From Macrophomina tecta (Eukaryota; Ascomycota; Dothideomycetes; Botryosphaeriales; Botryosphaeriaceae): a stretch of DNA of 64,000 nucleotides. The position numbers were made by a program, and so were the translations under genes. Of the stretch, positions 31,843-43,893 are shown one piece after another (the stretch's first letter is position 1; the number at the start of each line of letters is the position of its first letter). The notes beneath the pieces are model-generated. The model was not told the DNA's origin. It ran no database searches and worked only from the letters and a program-made list of their open reading frames with translations. Where the stretch lies: the NCBI GenBank assembly GCA_024180945.1, contig JAKSGN010000039.1:1-64000 (forward strand). Reading direction: 5' to 3'.

Positions 31843-33527
31843 TTACAGTTCATCTTCGAATGCAGAAGTCTTCTCGATCTCCTGCAGAGGCCATTGCAAC
31901 CATTCCAAAGAATCATTATCAAGAAGAGAGGACACTGCCGTGATGATGCGCGCTCCCCAACCCTCTAGCCACCATGTCCGATCTATCCAGTACAGCAGGA
32001 CTCCGTAATGACTGAACACAAGCAACGCATAACTTTTTCGCTGGCCAATCTGCAGCAGAAACTCCTGGTCAACTTCACAGAACCAAGAGAAGATCAGCCT
32101 TGTCGTCACCAAATCCTCCCCGTACTTGAAGAAGGCTGCGAAAACCTGATCCAGCTTATCCAGCGCTCTCAAGCAGACCTCCCGCTCGCATACATCCCCT
32201 CCATGCCCACCCGTCGCAACGAGCTCTCTCAGCCGCGCAAGCGGCAACTCATACGCAGCCCGCCCCGGCTCACCACTCACCCGAACGGCCCCCTGCGCCG
32301 CCGCGGCGCTCCGCCCGTCCGCCCTCCACAGCCGGGCGGGCCGCAGCTCTTCCCTCAGCACCGCGCCCACCCCGCTCTGCTCGACCATCCACTTCCGCCC
32401 GGGGTCCGCAATCGCCTTGATCCCGCGCATCAGGTGCACCCACTCCGGGGCGCCGCCACCCTCTTCGAAGAACGGCAGCACCGCGGCCCCGCCCGGCGGC
32501 GTCGGCGGCGGCGGCGGCAACCCCATCGACATGACCATCGTCGCGACCGCGAAGACGTACAGCGGCGCGCTGGTCTCCTCGGTGACGCCGCCGGACGCCG
32601 CCTGCAGCATCGCCCGGCCCGTGCCCAGCGCGAGCTGGTGCTGCGCGATGGCGCGCGCCAGGTGGGCGCGGGATGCAGCGGACGCGGGGTCGGCGGTGCG
32701 GGCCAGGTGCAGGCCGGCCAGCGCGAGCAGCGCGCGCATGACGAAGGGGTGCGAGAGTGCCAGGCGCGGAACCTCAGCGGCCCACCAGGCCCGCAGCTCT
32801 GCGCTCCAGGGGCTGAGGGTCGGCGCGGTGGCTGTGGTGAAGTGGTGGAGGAGGGAGAGGTCGGTCAGGTTGAGTAGGTCGGGGTCCGGCGGTGGCAGAG
32901 ATTGGAGGGAGGAGCGCGGCACGGGCGGCGGCGGTTGGTGCTGGTCCGAAGACGGGGACGGAGGCTTGCCGGGCGCCAAGGGGCTCGCGCGTGCCGTCCT
33001 CCTTGTTGGTGTGCTGCCGGGGCTCCAGGCGACGAAAGTTACTGGTGGACAGGTTGGTGGAGCAGCCTCGTCTGCGGCCGACGGTGGCGCCGCCGTCTTT
33101 GCTGAAATGACACCCGACGGCCGACTTGAGCTCCCGGCGCTGGTCAAGAAGTCACACGTCATAATGTGCTTCCGGCATGGCCAGCACTCCGGCTTTGACT
33201 CGTCGCACTGCTGCATTGTCAGGATCACGCATCCTGTAAGAGTGTGGAATGAAGTCAATGCCCCTTTGTGCGGGAGCAGGAGAATCGAATCAAACGAGCG
33301 GAGCGTGCAGCCAGACGGAGTGCGAACACGAAAACGCAGCGAACTCAATAGGATCTTAGGCGGTGCCCACTTGCCTTAACTTTTCTTTCTTTGCAGTTCT
33401 TACATCCATTTCGGGACTTTCGATGCGACCGCCGCGAGCCGTAGGGGTTGCGTATCCTTGCCGCAGTGGTGATTGGGCGGTTCGCATTCGGGTTTCCAGC
33501 ATGAGGGGCTATGCTACGGTACATCAT
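31843..33527 (-). CDS. Zn2Cys6 transcription factor, Upc2-like, with GC-AG intron
   Basis: Exon 1 33375-33527 and exon 2 31843-33207 (505 aa). The zinc cluster is split as in the regulator at 23484: RRSHRKSRNGCKNCKERKVK, then CDESKPECWPCRKHIMTC. The donor is AAG|GCAAGT, a GC-AG intron of 167 bp; no GT donor keeps both halves in frame. After a Pro/Ser-rich linker come LTDLSLLHHFTTATAPTLS and a helical body ending YGVLLYWIDRTWWLEGWGAR, like the Upc2/DUF3468 class. A nuclear regulator of unknown targets. Exon 2 is unusually GC-rich in its middle. Start chosen at the first of two adjacent ATGs. Confidence 0.8.
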
Positions 33528-34032
33528 GGACAAAGTTTTGGTATCTGCAAGGAGGACAATGTTTCGAAGCACGGCTTAAAGACTTCTACCGCGGCGGTGA
33601 GAGCGCACTGCCTTAGGCTGACTCCTAAAAATTTCCGAATCGCGAGCCAAGCAAGGATATCATAACCAATGGCTTGATGTTCCATTGAAAAATGCGGCCC
33701 GCATGACGTACATGTGCGGCGGTATTCTATAGGCGCTGACGAATCAGACGTCGTCGTCGGATTCGTACTCGCGGAGCCCCAAAATGGCAAGTCGAAGGAC
33801 GCAACACAGACAAATCTGCGGGCCTTTTGATAATTCCAGAATGCCAATGCTTCCGCCAGATGCTACCCACGCCCTATCTTGGAAAGTGGAATCGGTATTT
33901 TTTTTTTTTTTTTTTTTTTGGCACAGGGGAAGCGCCGACTTTGGTATATAAGAGGAGCTGCTCGTGGACGCGGAAACTGCTTTACATCCAAGCCTCCAAC
34001 GCATCTCCAGCTCCAGCCACCCGTCTATCGAA
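33528..34032. promoter_or_regulatory. Divergent promoter region with T22 run and TATA box
   Basis: T22 at 33898-33919 and TATATAAG at 33945-33952, 81 bp before the FAD-oxidoreductase ATG. The stretch separates the divergently read regulator and oxidoreductase. Confidence 0.55.
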
Positions 34033-35662
34033 ATGGTCTCCCAGAATTTTTTACTCCTTTCGATCATGGCTGTCAGTGCCGAGATCGCGTGTGCTCAAAA
34101 CTTCTCGTCTCCGGCTGCGGTGTGCCACTTCTTCAGCCAGACCCATCCCAACATCACCTATTATCCGAACCAAACTTCCTACATCGAAGTGAATACAGGT
34201 ATAGACTCTCAGATCTCTGTACATGGGCGAGCTCTTTTCTGACAGATGTGCGTCTTAGACTACTGGTCCGCTGCCGCATCTCTCGGTCCTGCATGCATTT
34301 TTTCTCCTACGTCCACCGAGCTTATGAGCTTCGCTGTTAATACCCTGGTCGAATACAATGCGCCCTTCGCCATCAAAGGAGGCGGCCATATGGCCATTCC
34401 CAGTGCGGCCGACATCGACTCCTCCGGGGTTCTCTTGTCCAGTTCAAACTTGAATCAATTAGAATTATCAGAGGATAGGCGTAGTGTGGCTGTCGGCCCC
34501 GGAAATAAATGGGGCGAAGTATTCAAATATTTGGAGGCATTCGGATTAGCCGCGGTAGGTGGCAGAATGAGCATTGTTGGAGTGCCTGGCCTTTTAATGG
34601 GAGGCGGAGTATCCAACTTTGGCAACGAGTTCGGCTGGGCGTCATCGAATATTGATTCCTACACTGTAAGGAACACCCCAAGAATCTTGTTACTCAAACT
34701 GACAGTAGCAGTGCGTCCTGAGCAACGGCGATATTGTCACGGCCAATGCGACAAACGAATATGCGGACCTCTTCTGGGCTCTCCGAGGCGGGGGCAACTC
34801 CTTCTGCCTCATCACAAACTTTCAGATGCGCACCATCGAGGTCCCAGTGATGACTGGAGGGCAACGCGCATACGGCTCAGGCGATGCAGTAGGCAATGCC
34901 TTCCTTGACAGCGTGTATGAAATGACGGTCAACCCGGACCCCGACGTCAAAGGAGCCCTCACGCCCATTGCCCGTGCCGGAGACAGTTTGAACGGCACCA
35001 CGTACAACGCCATGCTCTTCTACAACGGAAACAACACCGAGCCCGAGTTCTTCGCCAACTTCTCAGCCCCCATCCTCACGCCGGAACAGGACACGTTCGC
35101 GGTCCTGCCGGGCATGGGCGCCGCCGCCGAAGCCATGAGCGAGGGCACCGACCAGGTTCTCGGTCTGCGCGAGGGCTGGTGGGTCCTCTCCATCACCGCG
35201 GACCGCGCCGCCATGCAGATCATCCACGATACCTACTTTGCCATGGTGCGCGAGCACTTTGCCAACGTCAGCGGCTGGATCACCGGTCTCACGTTCAACA
35301 TCGTCTCGAAGAATATGGTGGTCGCGGGCATCACTGGCGGCGGCGACCCCATGGGCGTCGACCCGACGAAGGCACCCTACCTCTGGGTCGAGCAGAGCAT
35401 CACCTGGACGAGCGCCGACGACGATTCCACCGTCCAGGCCTTCTACGACGCCGTCAACGCCAACATCACCGCCCAGCTGGAGCCTCTGGGCGTGCTCGAC
35501 AAGTTCCTGTACATGAATGATGTCAATCAGAAACAGGACGTGTTCGCCGGCTATCCGAGGAGCAGCGTCCAGCTGTTGCAGATGATCAGGGACAAGTACG
35601 ACCCAGGTATGGTCTTCACCAATCAAATGCCGGGTGGCTTTAAGGTGGCCAACGCTTTCTGA
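34033..35662 (+). CDS. Secreted FAD-linked oxidoreductase (BBE-like, PCMH-type)
   Basis: Exons 34033-34198, 34259-34665 and 34712-35662 (507 aa); introns of 60 and 46 bp. A signal peptide ends near EIACAQ (residue 22). The PCMH FAD-binding domain shows PFAIKGGGHMAIP, whose His is at the usual flavin-attachment place, then GPGNKWGEVFKYLE, GGRMSIVGVPGLLMGGGVS and LFWALRGGGNSFCLIT. Several N-glycosylation sites are present. The Cys of bicovalent members is replaced (GGGVSNFG). Such enzymes oxidise sugars or secondary metabolites using O2. No C-terminal BBE motif is obvious. Confidence 0.85.
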
Positions 35663-36347
35663 AATGGCACAGAGGTCTCGAGCCGTTTCTGTGGAGCACC
35701 ACATGGTGTTTCCGTCTGATAAAGCTACTTTAGTAATTTTCCTGTAGAAATAGATATTTCTTTTTTTTTTTTTTTTTTGGAACACCATGTTGGCCCTCCA
35801 TTTAGCTGTCTCTGAGTTCCGGATTCCCTTCCCATCCGTGTCGTTCAGCGCCCGCGCCTTTCTCCGCGCGTGAGGCGCCCTGAACAATAGGTCGTGGACT
35901 TTTCTGTTGTACTCAAGAAAGCGCTGGAGAGCGTTAGCCGCAGTCATCGGGCCGGGGAGGTCGTAACGTGTAAGGACATATGCAATCTCCGTCAACTTGT
36001 CAGCGACGCTAGCTGTCAAGCCGGCGCTCTGCATATTACGGCATCACCAAATATTACCGACACCGATTGTCACCGATTCTCGAGCATCTGTTTTGCATGT
36101 ACATATCCAGCCAAGAAGATAGCGTTCAATACAGCAAGCATCGTGTTTCACCTCCCACACAGCTCCGGGATCGCCGTCTACGGGTTCCACGAAATTCATC
36201 ATTTCCCGCATCTGCTCGGGCGCGGCTTTCCTCCGGACCCGGTTGGGAGCTGGCGAATAAATGCCAGCCGGATAGTTGTGAGATGCGAGGACCCAGAGCA
36301 AACGACATCTAAGATCCTCCACGTTCAACAGCCTTCAGAATAGAGCA
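35663..36347. other. Intergenic with T18 run
   Basis: No gene seen. T18 at 35761-35778. The promoter of the SDR at 36348 is presumably in the right half. Confidence 0.5.
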
Positions 36348-37239
36348 ATGGCTTCCTATCTCGTCACGGGAACTTCGCGAGGAGTTGGGCTCGCGGTCGT
36401 CGCTGCTCTGGCGGCAAAGCCAGCGGCGGAGGTCAGCAAGATCCTTGCAGCTGCCCGCAGCGAGACGGAGAGTTTGCGGAAGATCACCAGCGCTTCCAAT
36501 GCCCGTGTCGTATTTGTTCCGCTTGAGATCACATCAGGAGAGAGCGTGAAGAGAGCCGCAGAGCGAGTCTCCGAAGTGCAGGGCGGCCACGGAATCGACG
36601 TACTCATCAACAACGCCGCGGTCACGGACGCGCCCATCGATTCGGTGGAACTGCTGTACGGTATCCATGCTCTTGGCCGCCACAGATGTGCGCTGACGAC
36701 AGGCACTAGGACGAACGACGAGCTCGACCGGGCGTTCAAGGTAAACGGCGGGGGCGTCCACAGCGTGACGAAAGGATTCCTGCCCGAGCTGCGGAAGGGC
36801 GGGCCAGAAGAAGATGGTCAACATGTATGCTCGGGTCTGCCGGCCGTCAAACAGTGGCTTTCAAAGCTCACGCGCTTAACAGTTCGTCGACGCTGGGCTC
36901 CATCGGCATGACGCCGTCGTCCGTACCGGTCAACGTCCTCTCGTACAAGATTTCCAAGGCGGCTCTCAACATGCTTACCGCCAACTACGCTCTGTATCTG
37001 GAGAACGAGGGGTTCAGGGTTGTTGCAGTCAATCCTGGCGTAAGTAAATTTCCCTATGATTCTTGGGTACGTTCGAACAGTGACTGTTGCACTTCAATCA
37101 GTGGATCCGAACGGACATGGGCACTTCCACGGCCGCTCTGTCTCCCGAGGAAACGGGCAAATTCCTCAATATCCGTGTGCCGGGATGGGAGAACGAGAGT
37201 GCGCACAAGCGTTATGATGGCGGGTGTATTCCATGGTAG
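36348..37239 (+). pseudogene. Short-chain dehydrogenase with a 1-nt frameshift
   Basis: Four exons read well: 36348-36655, 36710-36824, 36883-37039 and 37102-37239, introns 54-62 bp. Motifs: YLVTGTSRGVG (cofactor), INNAA, AFKVN, SSTLGS (catalytic Ser) and YKISK (YxxxK), then VVAVNPG and WIRTDMG. The exons sum to 718 nt, one too many: between ELRKGG and KKMVN, near 36801-36810 in GGGCGGGCCAGAAG, one base is extra. The gene is therefore either recently broken or a base is miscalled. It resembles C-factor-like fungal SDRs (about 238 aa). Confidence 0.75.
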
Positions 37240-39642
37240 AAGAGAGCACGCAGTTCATCCTGCCACTTTAGATCACGGACTTTCAATAGAGACTCAAATA
37301 CAGACGAAGATCTAGAACCGTCGCGGAACTGAGCATGATATTGCGAAATTGAAGAGGAAGTTGATGAATGATGGAAGAGACGGTTGAACGTCACACAGTT
37401 TTAAATGCCTATCTCTCTTCAAATCCGTGCAGCTGCAGCGGAACACATGGCCTCTAATGAGAGCGATATATGGGAATCATACACACTGGCCCCCCACCCT
37501 ACTAAAACCACCCGTATTCGAAGCCACCAAAAAGCTTGGTGAGCTACGTACGCGCGTACATGACCAGCGAAGCACATGCACAGGCGCCTGTGTGGCGCTG
37601 AGAAAGGAAAAGGTTTGCCAACACACTTTGCAAATCGCCCCTCGGGCAATAAATAAACTCAGCTTGCCCGAGGGAATCGGCGAGAGGCCTTGGCCGACCC
37701 CACGACATCATACGGTAGCTATGCGGCTGTGCAAGTGGGGTAAGTCAGTCGACACTAACATTCCAGCACGATATCTAGACATTAATATTTTGGTGGGGGG
37801 GTTAAAGCTTGAAAATGACAAGTAAAGAAGACAAGGTGAGCCGGCGCACGTGCTTGGACGGCGTCCACGGGGACCGGGAGCGGAGCCGAGGAAATAGCTG
37901 ACCTTGCCGCATGCGGCAATATTTGTGCATCATGTCAATCGCTCGTATTTTCCGTGCACTCTGAACCGCTGCCTACAGCGGTGTGTAATAGCGTGCATGA
38001 CGGCGAGCGGAGGGTTAGGGTGATGCGCACTCTGGATAGGTATTATACGTGCCACATGCAGATCAGACGTCGATGGGGGCCGGACATGGGAATGGGTTTG
38101 GTGCTTGTTGTGCCGCATTTCTGAGTTGGTAAGGCAGACTTTGCGAAGAACCTTGGCACGAGTTTCAAAGTTGCACGCCGTCGGTGCCAAGCCCGGCGAG
38201 AACGATTCCCATTGGTGTCGAGCATCCATAAGTCGGGATGCTTTGGCACGACAAGTGGTGTCGTGCGAAAGTGGTACCATTCTCGGGTACACGTGCCTCA
38301 GGACACGGAGTGTGGTCCATGGGGTGGGCGGTGGTGTGCATCAGGACAGCGCAGCAAGCTCTCCTGTGCCGCCCAACCGCCCGCAGCAAACCAACGGCAC
38401 AGCCATGGTTTTAGGCTTCTTGCAGTGCTGGCCGCGACGTCAGAGTGTTGGCCTGAATCATGTCCCAGAACCCCACTGCCGCCTGCATGGAATCCTTGAG
38501 AACCTCCGTTTTCTTCTTGCTGCAGGCAGGAGGAAGGCGTGCAAGTGCGACATCAAACTCCGCGAAGGCGACGCCGACGTAGCGCTAGCCTGTGTGCCAG
38601 CACCGACCGTTGGAGCAGACACTGCGGAATGTTCCACGCGCGCTTGGCCCAGCCAACTGCCGCAACAAGACTAGGCATACAAGCTTCTCCAGCAACAGCC
38701 GGCGAGCTTGAAATGCACCAGACCCAAAACTCCAGGTCTGATCTCGTGTTCGGGGTGGCTGAGCGTAAAAGGGGAAGGGCGCAAAGTCCCCTGAGCGGCC
38801 AAGATGAGGCTGCGGAGGACGCTGCCCGAATCGAAACGGTTTGTGCGCGCCCGCCAGGCTGAACCAGGGGCCAAGGCGAACTGACAGGAGCCAAGTGATT
38901 TGAGGGATGCCGCGAGGGGAAAAAAAAAGAAAAAAAACAGGATCGGCTACACGGCCAGCGCGCAGCTAGCCAACACTAAAATCATTTGGCTCGTATACAA
39001 GCATTGCTAAGCTTTCTAGGTTACGGAGATCTGCGTCCAGCTTTGGCCGGTCCCTCTCTCTAAACCCTCCTGACTGGTCCTCCCTTGCCTTGGGCTCAGT
39101 GCTAAGCTTCCGGTCCCGCTTTAGGGCCCCCGGCTTACTGTCTTTCTGCGTGCGAGATGCAGCTGCCCTGCTCCCGGCAGGCTGCGTCGCGATGAGCTTG
39201 ACTCTTCCCATCACGCGCCCTCCTTCCTTCGCGCAGGTGGTGCCGGTCTGGGCTCCGCTTGACCCGGCAGTTTTTAGCGACATCCAGCAGTGCTTGCTTC
39301 ACCATGGCCCGTCTGGCGCCGTCGCTGCGGGCCTCGCGCACAGTGAGTGGATGAGGGCTAGCTCGCGACGCCGTTGCTGCGTGACTAATGACTAGCTGGC
39401 ACGCAGCCACAGACCCTGGCCGGATGCCGGCGACGGGCGTGCATGGGGAGGCCGTCAGCACAGCGAGGCGTTTGCCATCCCACAGCGGGTCATTAGTCGA
39501 GTCGCGCGGGTCGCCACGGGTGTTGCCTTGATTAACACCTCATCCTCCTCCTCCTCCTCCTCCTCTTCTTCTTCTTCTTTACCGGCAGAATACTCCGTGG
39601 ACCCTGACGTTCTCCAACCCTCAGAGTTTACCCCCATCCATC
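37240..39642. other. Long intergenic stretch, no gene recognised
   Basis: 2.4 kb, mostly GC-rich. Overlapping frames of 60-189 codons on both strands (38100-39460) show no motif and mutual shadowing. A CTC/CTT microsatellite lies at 39544-39580, about 60 bp before the next gene. Confidence 0.45.
39544..39580. repeat. CTC/CTT microsatellite in a 5' flank
   Basis: About seven CTC units run into five CTT units, ending ~60 bp upstream of the ATG at 39643. Pyrimidine-rich tracts are common near fungal transcription starts. Confidence 0.8.
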
Positions 39643-40276
39643 ATGCACGTCGCCGCCGTCGTGCTGTTTTGCTTGCTGGCTTGGGCCAGACCAAGCCACC
39701 AATACCCATCTCGCTTGCAACGGACGACCGGATGCAGATGCTTGACACTCAGCTCCAACGAAACCCACGCATTCTGGCTTCAGCCGCCGCAACTGGAAAA
39801 CCCAGGAGACACTTGCCGGCGGCTAGGCTACCAGCTGGGCGAGTGGCTCCAGTGGATCGACGGCCACACCGACCTCCAGACGGCTTGGCAGCTGTACGAC
39901 GACATCCTCCAGAACCGCCGAGCAAACTCAGCAGTGCCGCTCAGGAAGACACTCAGCCAGACGGCGGCACGAGGTGAGGCGGACGCCAGGGCCACAGGTG
40001 ACGCCGCGGACGACGAGAGCAAAGTGACCTGCCAGATCGAGGGTATGGTCGAGGTCAGAGAAGACTCTACGCTTTCAGATTACGTGCTAGTCAGAGTGTT
40101 TCTGGGAGCCATACTGCTGGCTGTGCTTTATGAATCGGCGTCGGTGATATGGTGGTGAGTGTCGTGCGCGGATTGTACGATGGCGAAATAATGCTGATCA
40201 TCTCGGCAGGAGGCTGAGCAGGGGCCTTAGCAAAGTCTTCGGCGTGAGCAGCGGCGCAGGCGAGATACGCTTGTAA
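39643..40276 (+). CDS. Small signal-peptide membrane protein, family unknown
   Basis: Two exons, 39643-40154 and 40210-40276 (192 aa), with a 55-bp GTGAGT..CAG intron. A signal peptide (MHVAAVVLFCLLAWARPSHQ) is followed by a luminal/extracellular domain of about 120 residues with three Cys and one N-glycosylation site (NET), then a membrane segment YVLVRVFLGAILLAVLYES and a short basic tail ending GEIRL. A type I single-pass topology is likely. Family not recognised. Confidence 0.65.
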
Positions 40277-40620
40277 CGGGGCCGCGGGTCGGGGCAGAAC
40301 AGGTTGGCCGCGGAGCTGTAGCAAATGAATGGAACTGCTGTTACTTTTCAAAATTAGGCGGGCGCGTGAGTTTCAGTGTGGGGAATGGCTCAGCTGGCGG
40401 CTGGTGGCTCAGCGGACTTGGCAAGATCCCATCGGCCAGCCAAGATGTTGGCCTCCAGGGCGTCTGTCGCCTTGTCTGCCATGCACGGGGCACCTTGCTC
40501 GTGAGCCCCTGTCTCCCCGCCCGTCTTGGCTGGCTGTCATATATCTAGTGCCGTAGCACGCGACCTCCGCCCCCCGAACGAGCAGCCGCTCGCGTGTGCC
40601 ACCTCCACCCCTCGACAACC
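40277..40620. other. Intergenic, promoter of sulfatase-family gene
   Basis: 344 bp with no gene. The last ~60 bp before the ATG are C-rich. Confidence 0.5.
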
Positions 40621-43600
40621 ATGGAGCCTGGTCAGATTTGGCCTCTCAGCGTCCTGCTAAGGACCAAGGACCAGTTTGCGCTCTTCTTCGTTTCCTCCTT
40701 CGCCGCCAAGCTCCTGCACCTGTACTCCCACCGCGCTTCACTTCCCATTCTCTTGATCATCCTCTACACCCCGACCTTCTTTCTTCCTGACGTTGTCCTG
40801 CTTCTCTTCAACAAACTTGTTGTCTATAGACAAAACCGGAGCCGGGCATGGAGAATCTTCGGCGGCCTTCTGGCGTAAGTAGCCTGATCGGCAGTTTCAC
40901 ACCGCTGCTGCCACTGCCGTGTGGCCTGCAGAAGCTGACATCATTACCCTCTAGGCTGCTCACAGCCGCAACCTCAGCCTCCCAGATATCTTTCTACATC
41001 GAGACGGGCGGTGAGGTGCAGTGGATGGCGGCCGGCAACCTCGCCATGGACCCTGGCGGCCTGCGCATGATTCTGTCCGAGCTGCCCAAGTTTTCCGTAT
41101 TCATCCTCGCATTCTCCGGCGTCGCGTGGTTCATCGCCGCTCGTTTCTATGCGCTGATCGGGCGCGTACTCCACACAATTGGGCTCTCCTTCAGGCAGAT
41201 GCATCGTTACTGGACTGGGAAGTCTCAGCTCAGTGGATACGAGCAGCTTGGAGGGTCGTGCGACGAGGGTGTGGAGCCGAGGTGAGTTTTAATTGCTTTA
41301 TGCTTGATTCGCTGGCCAATCAAGCTGACGGGGATCCAGTAAATCTGACGAGCGCACGGCAATTCCTTCGCTGCGAAAGGCTTGTGCAATTTCCGTCGGA
41401 GTTATTGCTGCAACCGTCACGGTCGCCGTGCTGCAGATCGTCCGCCCACGGACCCCGCCTTATGCCCACATGTCCGGCTCCCTGCCAATCACTCTCTTCG
41501 AGGGCCTTTTCTTCAACCCCATCAACGGCCAGTTCTGCCTGCCCTACCCCCATCAAAGGGTCGAGTTCCCATTTGAGCAGTACGCCAAGGTTGCCGGACA
41601 TGCGCCGCCCGCGGACTGGAAACCGCTCACCGAGGAGTGTCGCCGGCGCCACCACCACGGACTGCCCCATGGCCCACCTCCCCCTGGCATGCCTCCGCCG
41701 CCTGGGCCGCCACCACCACCACGCCATGGCCCGCCGCCGCCTCCCCCTCCTCCTCCGGGATATTTCGACGATGATGACATTTACCCGCGTGGCCCTCCGG
41801 CCGAAGACTGGGCATTCGACGGACCGCCTCCTCCGCCTCCCCCACCTCCCAAACATCACGGGCACCATGGGCACTACGATCCCACCTGTGACCCGTTGAA
41901 ACTCTCGAATATCGAGCAGAATCTACTGGGCCCTCTGGCACGTGCATTTGAGAAAGACGAGCCATCTATCAAGCATGTCCTCCTTATTACCTTGGAAAGT
42001 ACTCGCAAAGATATGTTTCCTTTTCGGAAGGACAGCCGTGTCTACAACTCGATTTTGTCTTCTTACAATGATGCCAAGGCTGCAGTGGAGCTGGATAGAA
42101 AGCTTCGGAATCTCACGACTACCGCCGCTTTCCTCACTGGAGAGTCCACTCGCTTCGATGAGGATGCGGGGTATAACGGGACTGGCGCGCTGGGTCCGTG
42201 GGCTTCCAAATTCAAGGAAGGGAGGGGCGGTGTCAATGTGCAGGGCGCAGTCACCGGTAGCGCGTTCACGCTCAAGAGTCTGTTAACCAGCTTGTGCGGA
42301 GTCGAGGCCCTGCCGGTGGATTTCACTGAGGAAGTCAAGGGAAGGATATACCAGCCATGTCTTCCCCACATCACGGACCTCCTCAACAAGGCCGAGGAAG
42401 ATGATGCCGCGTCATCGGACTTGGTTGAGACGCTCGGTAAGGAAGACTTCCTTTCCTGGCCCTGGGACTCGGCCATGGTTCAATCAGTGACGGACCAATT
42501 CGACTCGCAATACACGCTCGACGACCAGATCGGCTTCCGCACGCAGATTCTAGAGTCGACGCTTTCCAACCCAGCCTCGAAACACTACCCGCCCAAGCAG
42601 CCCAAATCCAACTACTTCGGCTACCCGGAGACAGAGGCCCTCCCCTACCTGCGCGACCTCTTCGTCGAAGCCAAGCAGCAAAAGCGCCGCCTCTTCGTCT
42701 CCCATCTGACCAGCACGCCCCACCATCCGTTCGCCACGCCGGAGTCCTGGGGCGAGAGGCAATCCTACCTCTCGCGCAAGCGCTACCAGCCCGAAGACGA
42801 GTTCGACCACTACCTCAACACGATCAAGTACCAAGACTCGTACCTCGACACTCTCTTCAGCATGCTCGACGAGGTCGGCGCGCTCAGCGAGACGCTCGTC
42901 GTGCTGGTCGGCGACCACGGCCTGGCCTTCAACACGCCGGACGGCAGCAAGAGCACCTTCGAGAACGGGCACGTGTCCAACTTCGGCATCCCGCTGGTGT
43001 TCGCGCACGCGCGCCTGCCGCGGGTGCAGGTCGCCGCGCAGACGACGCCGGCCAGCATCATCCCGACGGTGCTGGACCTGCTCGCGCAGACGCACTCGCT
43101 CAGCGGCGCGCAGCGCGCCGCCGCGCGCGCCCTGCTGCCGCGCTACCAGGGGCACTCGCTGATCCGCGAGCAGCGGTGGGCGGTGCCGGTCGCCGCGGCG
43201 GCCGACACGCGCGACGAGCAGCACGCCCGCGCGCGCCATGCGACCGACGCCCTCGCCTTCCCGACCACCAACGCGACCGGCGCCCTGCAGCCCTTCCACT
43301 TCAGCATCATCAACCCGGGCGGCTCTGTGCTGAGCGTCGCGCAGGCGCGCTCGCCGTACCGGCTCGTGCTCCCGCTGTGCAGCACGCATGGGCTGCGCTT
43401 CTCGGACACGGCGCGAGACCCGGGCGAGAGGGCTCCGATCATCGCGTGGAGCACGGAAGCGCTGCTGAAGGAGGTGCGGCGGCGGTATGGCAGCGAGGCC
43501 GCCGAGTGGGCGGATCTTGCCGTGAGGCTGGGCGAGTGGTGGTTCTGGGAGCAGAGGAGCCGGTGGGGCTATCACTACGCGGCGAGGAGTACGGATAGGG

Positions 43601-43656
43601 GTGCGGTGGAGGGCGGTGGGGGGCGGATACGGAAGGAGCATTGGTGGGAGACGTGA
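40621..43656 (+). CDS. Membrane-anchored sulfatase/phosphotransferase-superfamily protein
   Basis: Exons 40621-40874, 40955-41281 and 41340-43656 (965 aa); introns of 80 and 58 bp. Around five membrane segments lie in the first ~220 residues, followed by a loop rich in PPPP and HHGHH (about residues 265-340). The alkaline-phosphatase-fold domain then starts at HVLLITLESTRKDMFP, where Ser/Thr after Glu is the expected nucleophile, and continues with LFVSHLTSTPHHPF and VVLVGDHGLAF (Asp-His metal ligands). The layout resembles LtaS-type membrane phosphotransferases as well as fungal sulfatase-domain proteins. The substrate is unknown; there is no CxPxR sulfatase formylglycine motif in the visible nucleophile region. 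Confidence 0.8.
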
Positions 43657-43893
43657 GCGAGAAGGAGGAGCAGATGGCTACGAGAAGATCTCCATTGTTT
43701 TTACTAGCAGCATTGCGTGGCGTTGGGCGGTGGCATAGCGGCATCGCAATCAGATTCTATACCAATTGACGCGTTTGAATTGCAACTACATATTTCGGGA
43801 TCTTGCTCATCCCACAGGCCGAACGTTGAAAGAGGTTCGCGGCGCTTTTACAAGCCCAACACTGAGGCTTCTGGGCCAGGGAAAAGGCTGCAA

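Noticed and set aside
16241..37239. A secondary-metabolite biosynthetic cluster (two SDRs, FAD oxidoreductase, two regulators)
   Set aside because: No polyketide synthase, NRPS, terpene cyclase or P450 backbone enzyme is present, and the genes are interrupted by HET, calmodulin-like and glycosidase genes.
42550..43641. 363-codon minus-strand frame opposite the sulfatase-family gene
   Set aside because: Arg/Val/Ala-rich antisense shadow of a well-supported coding exon.
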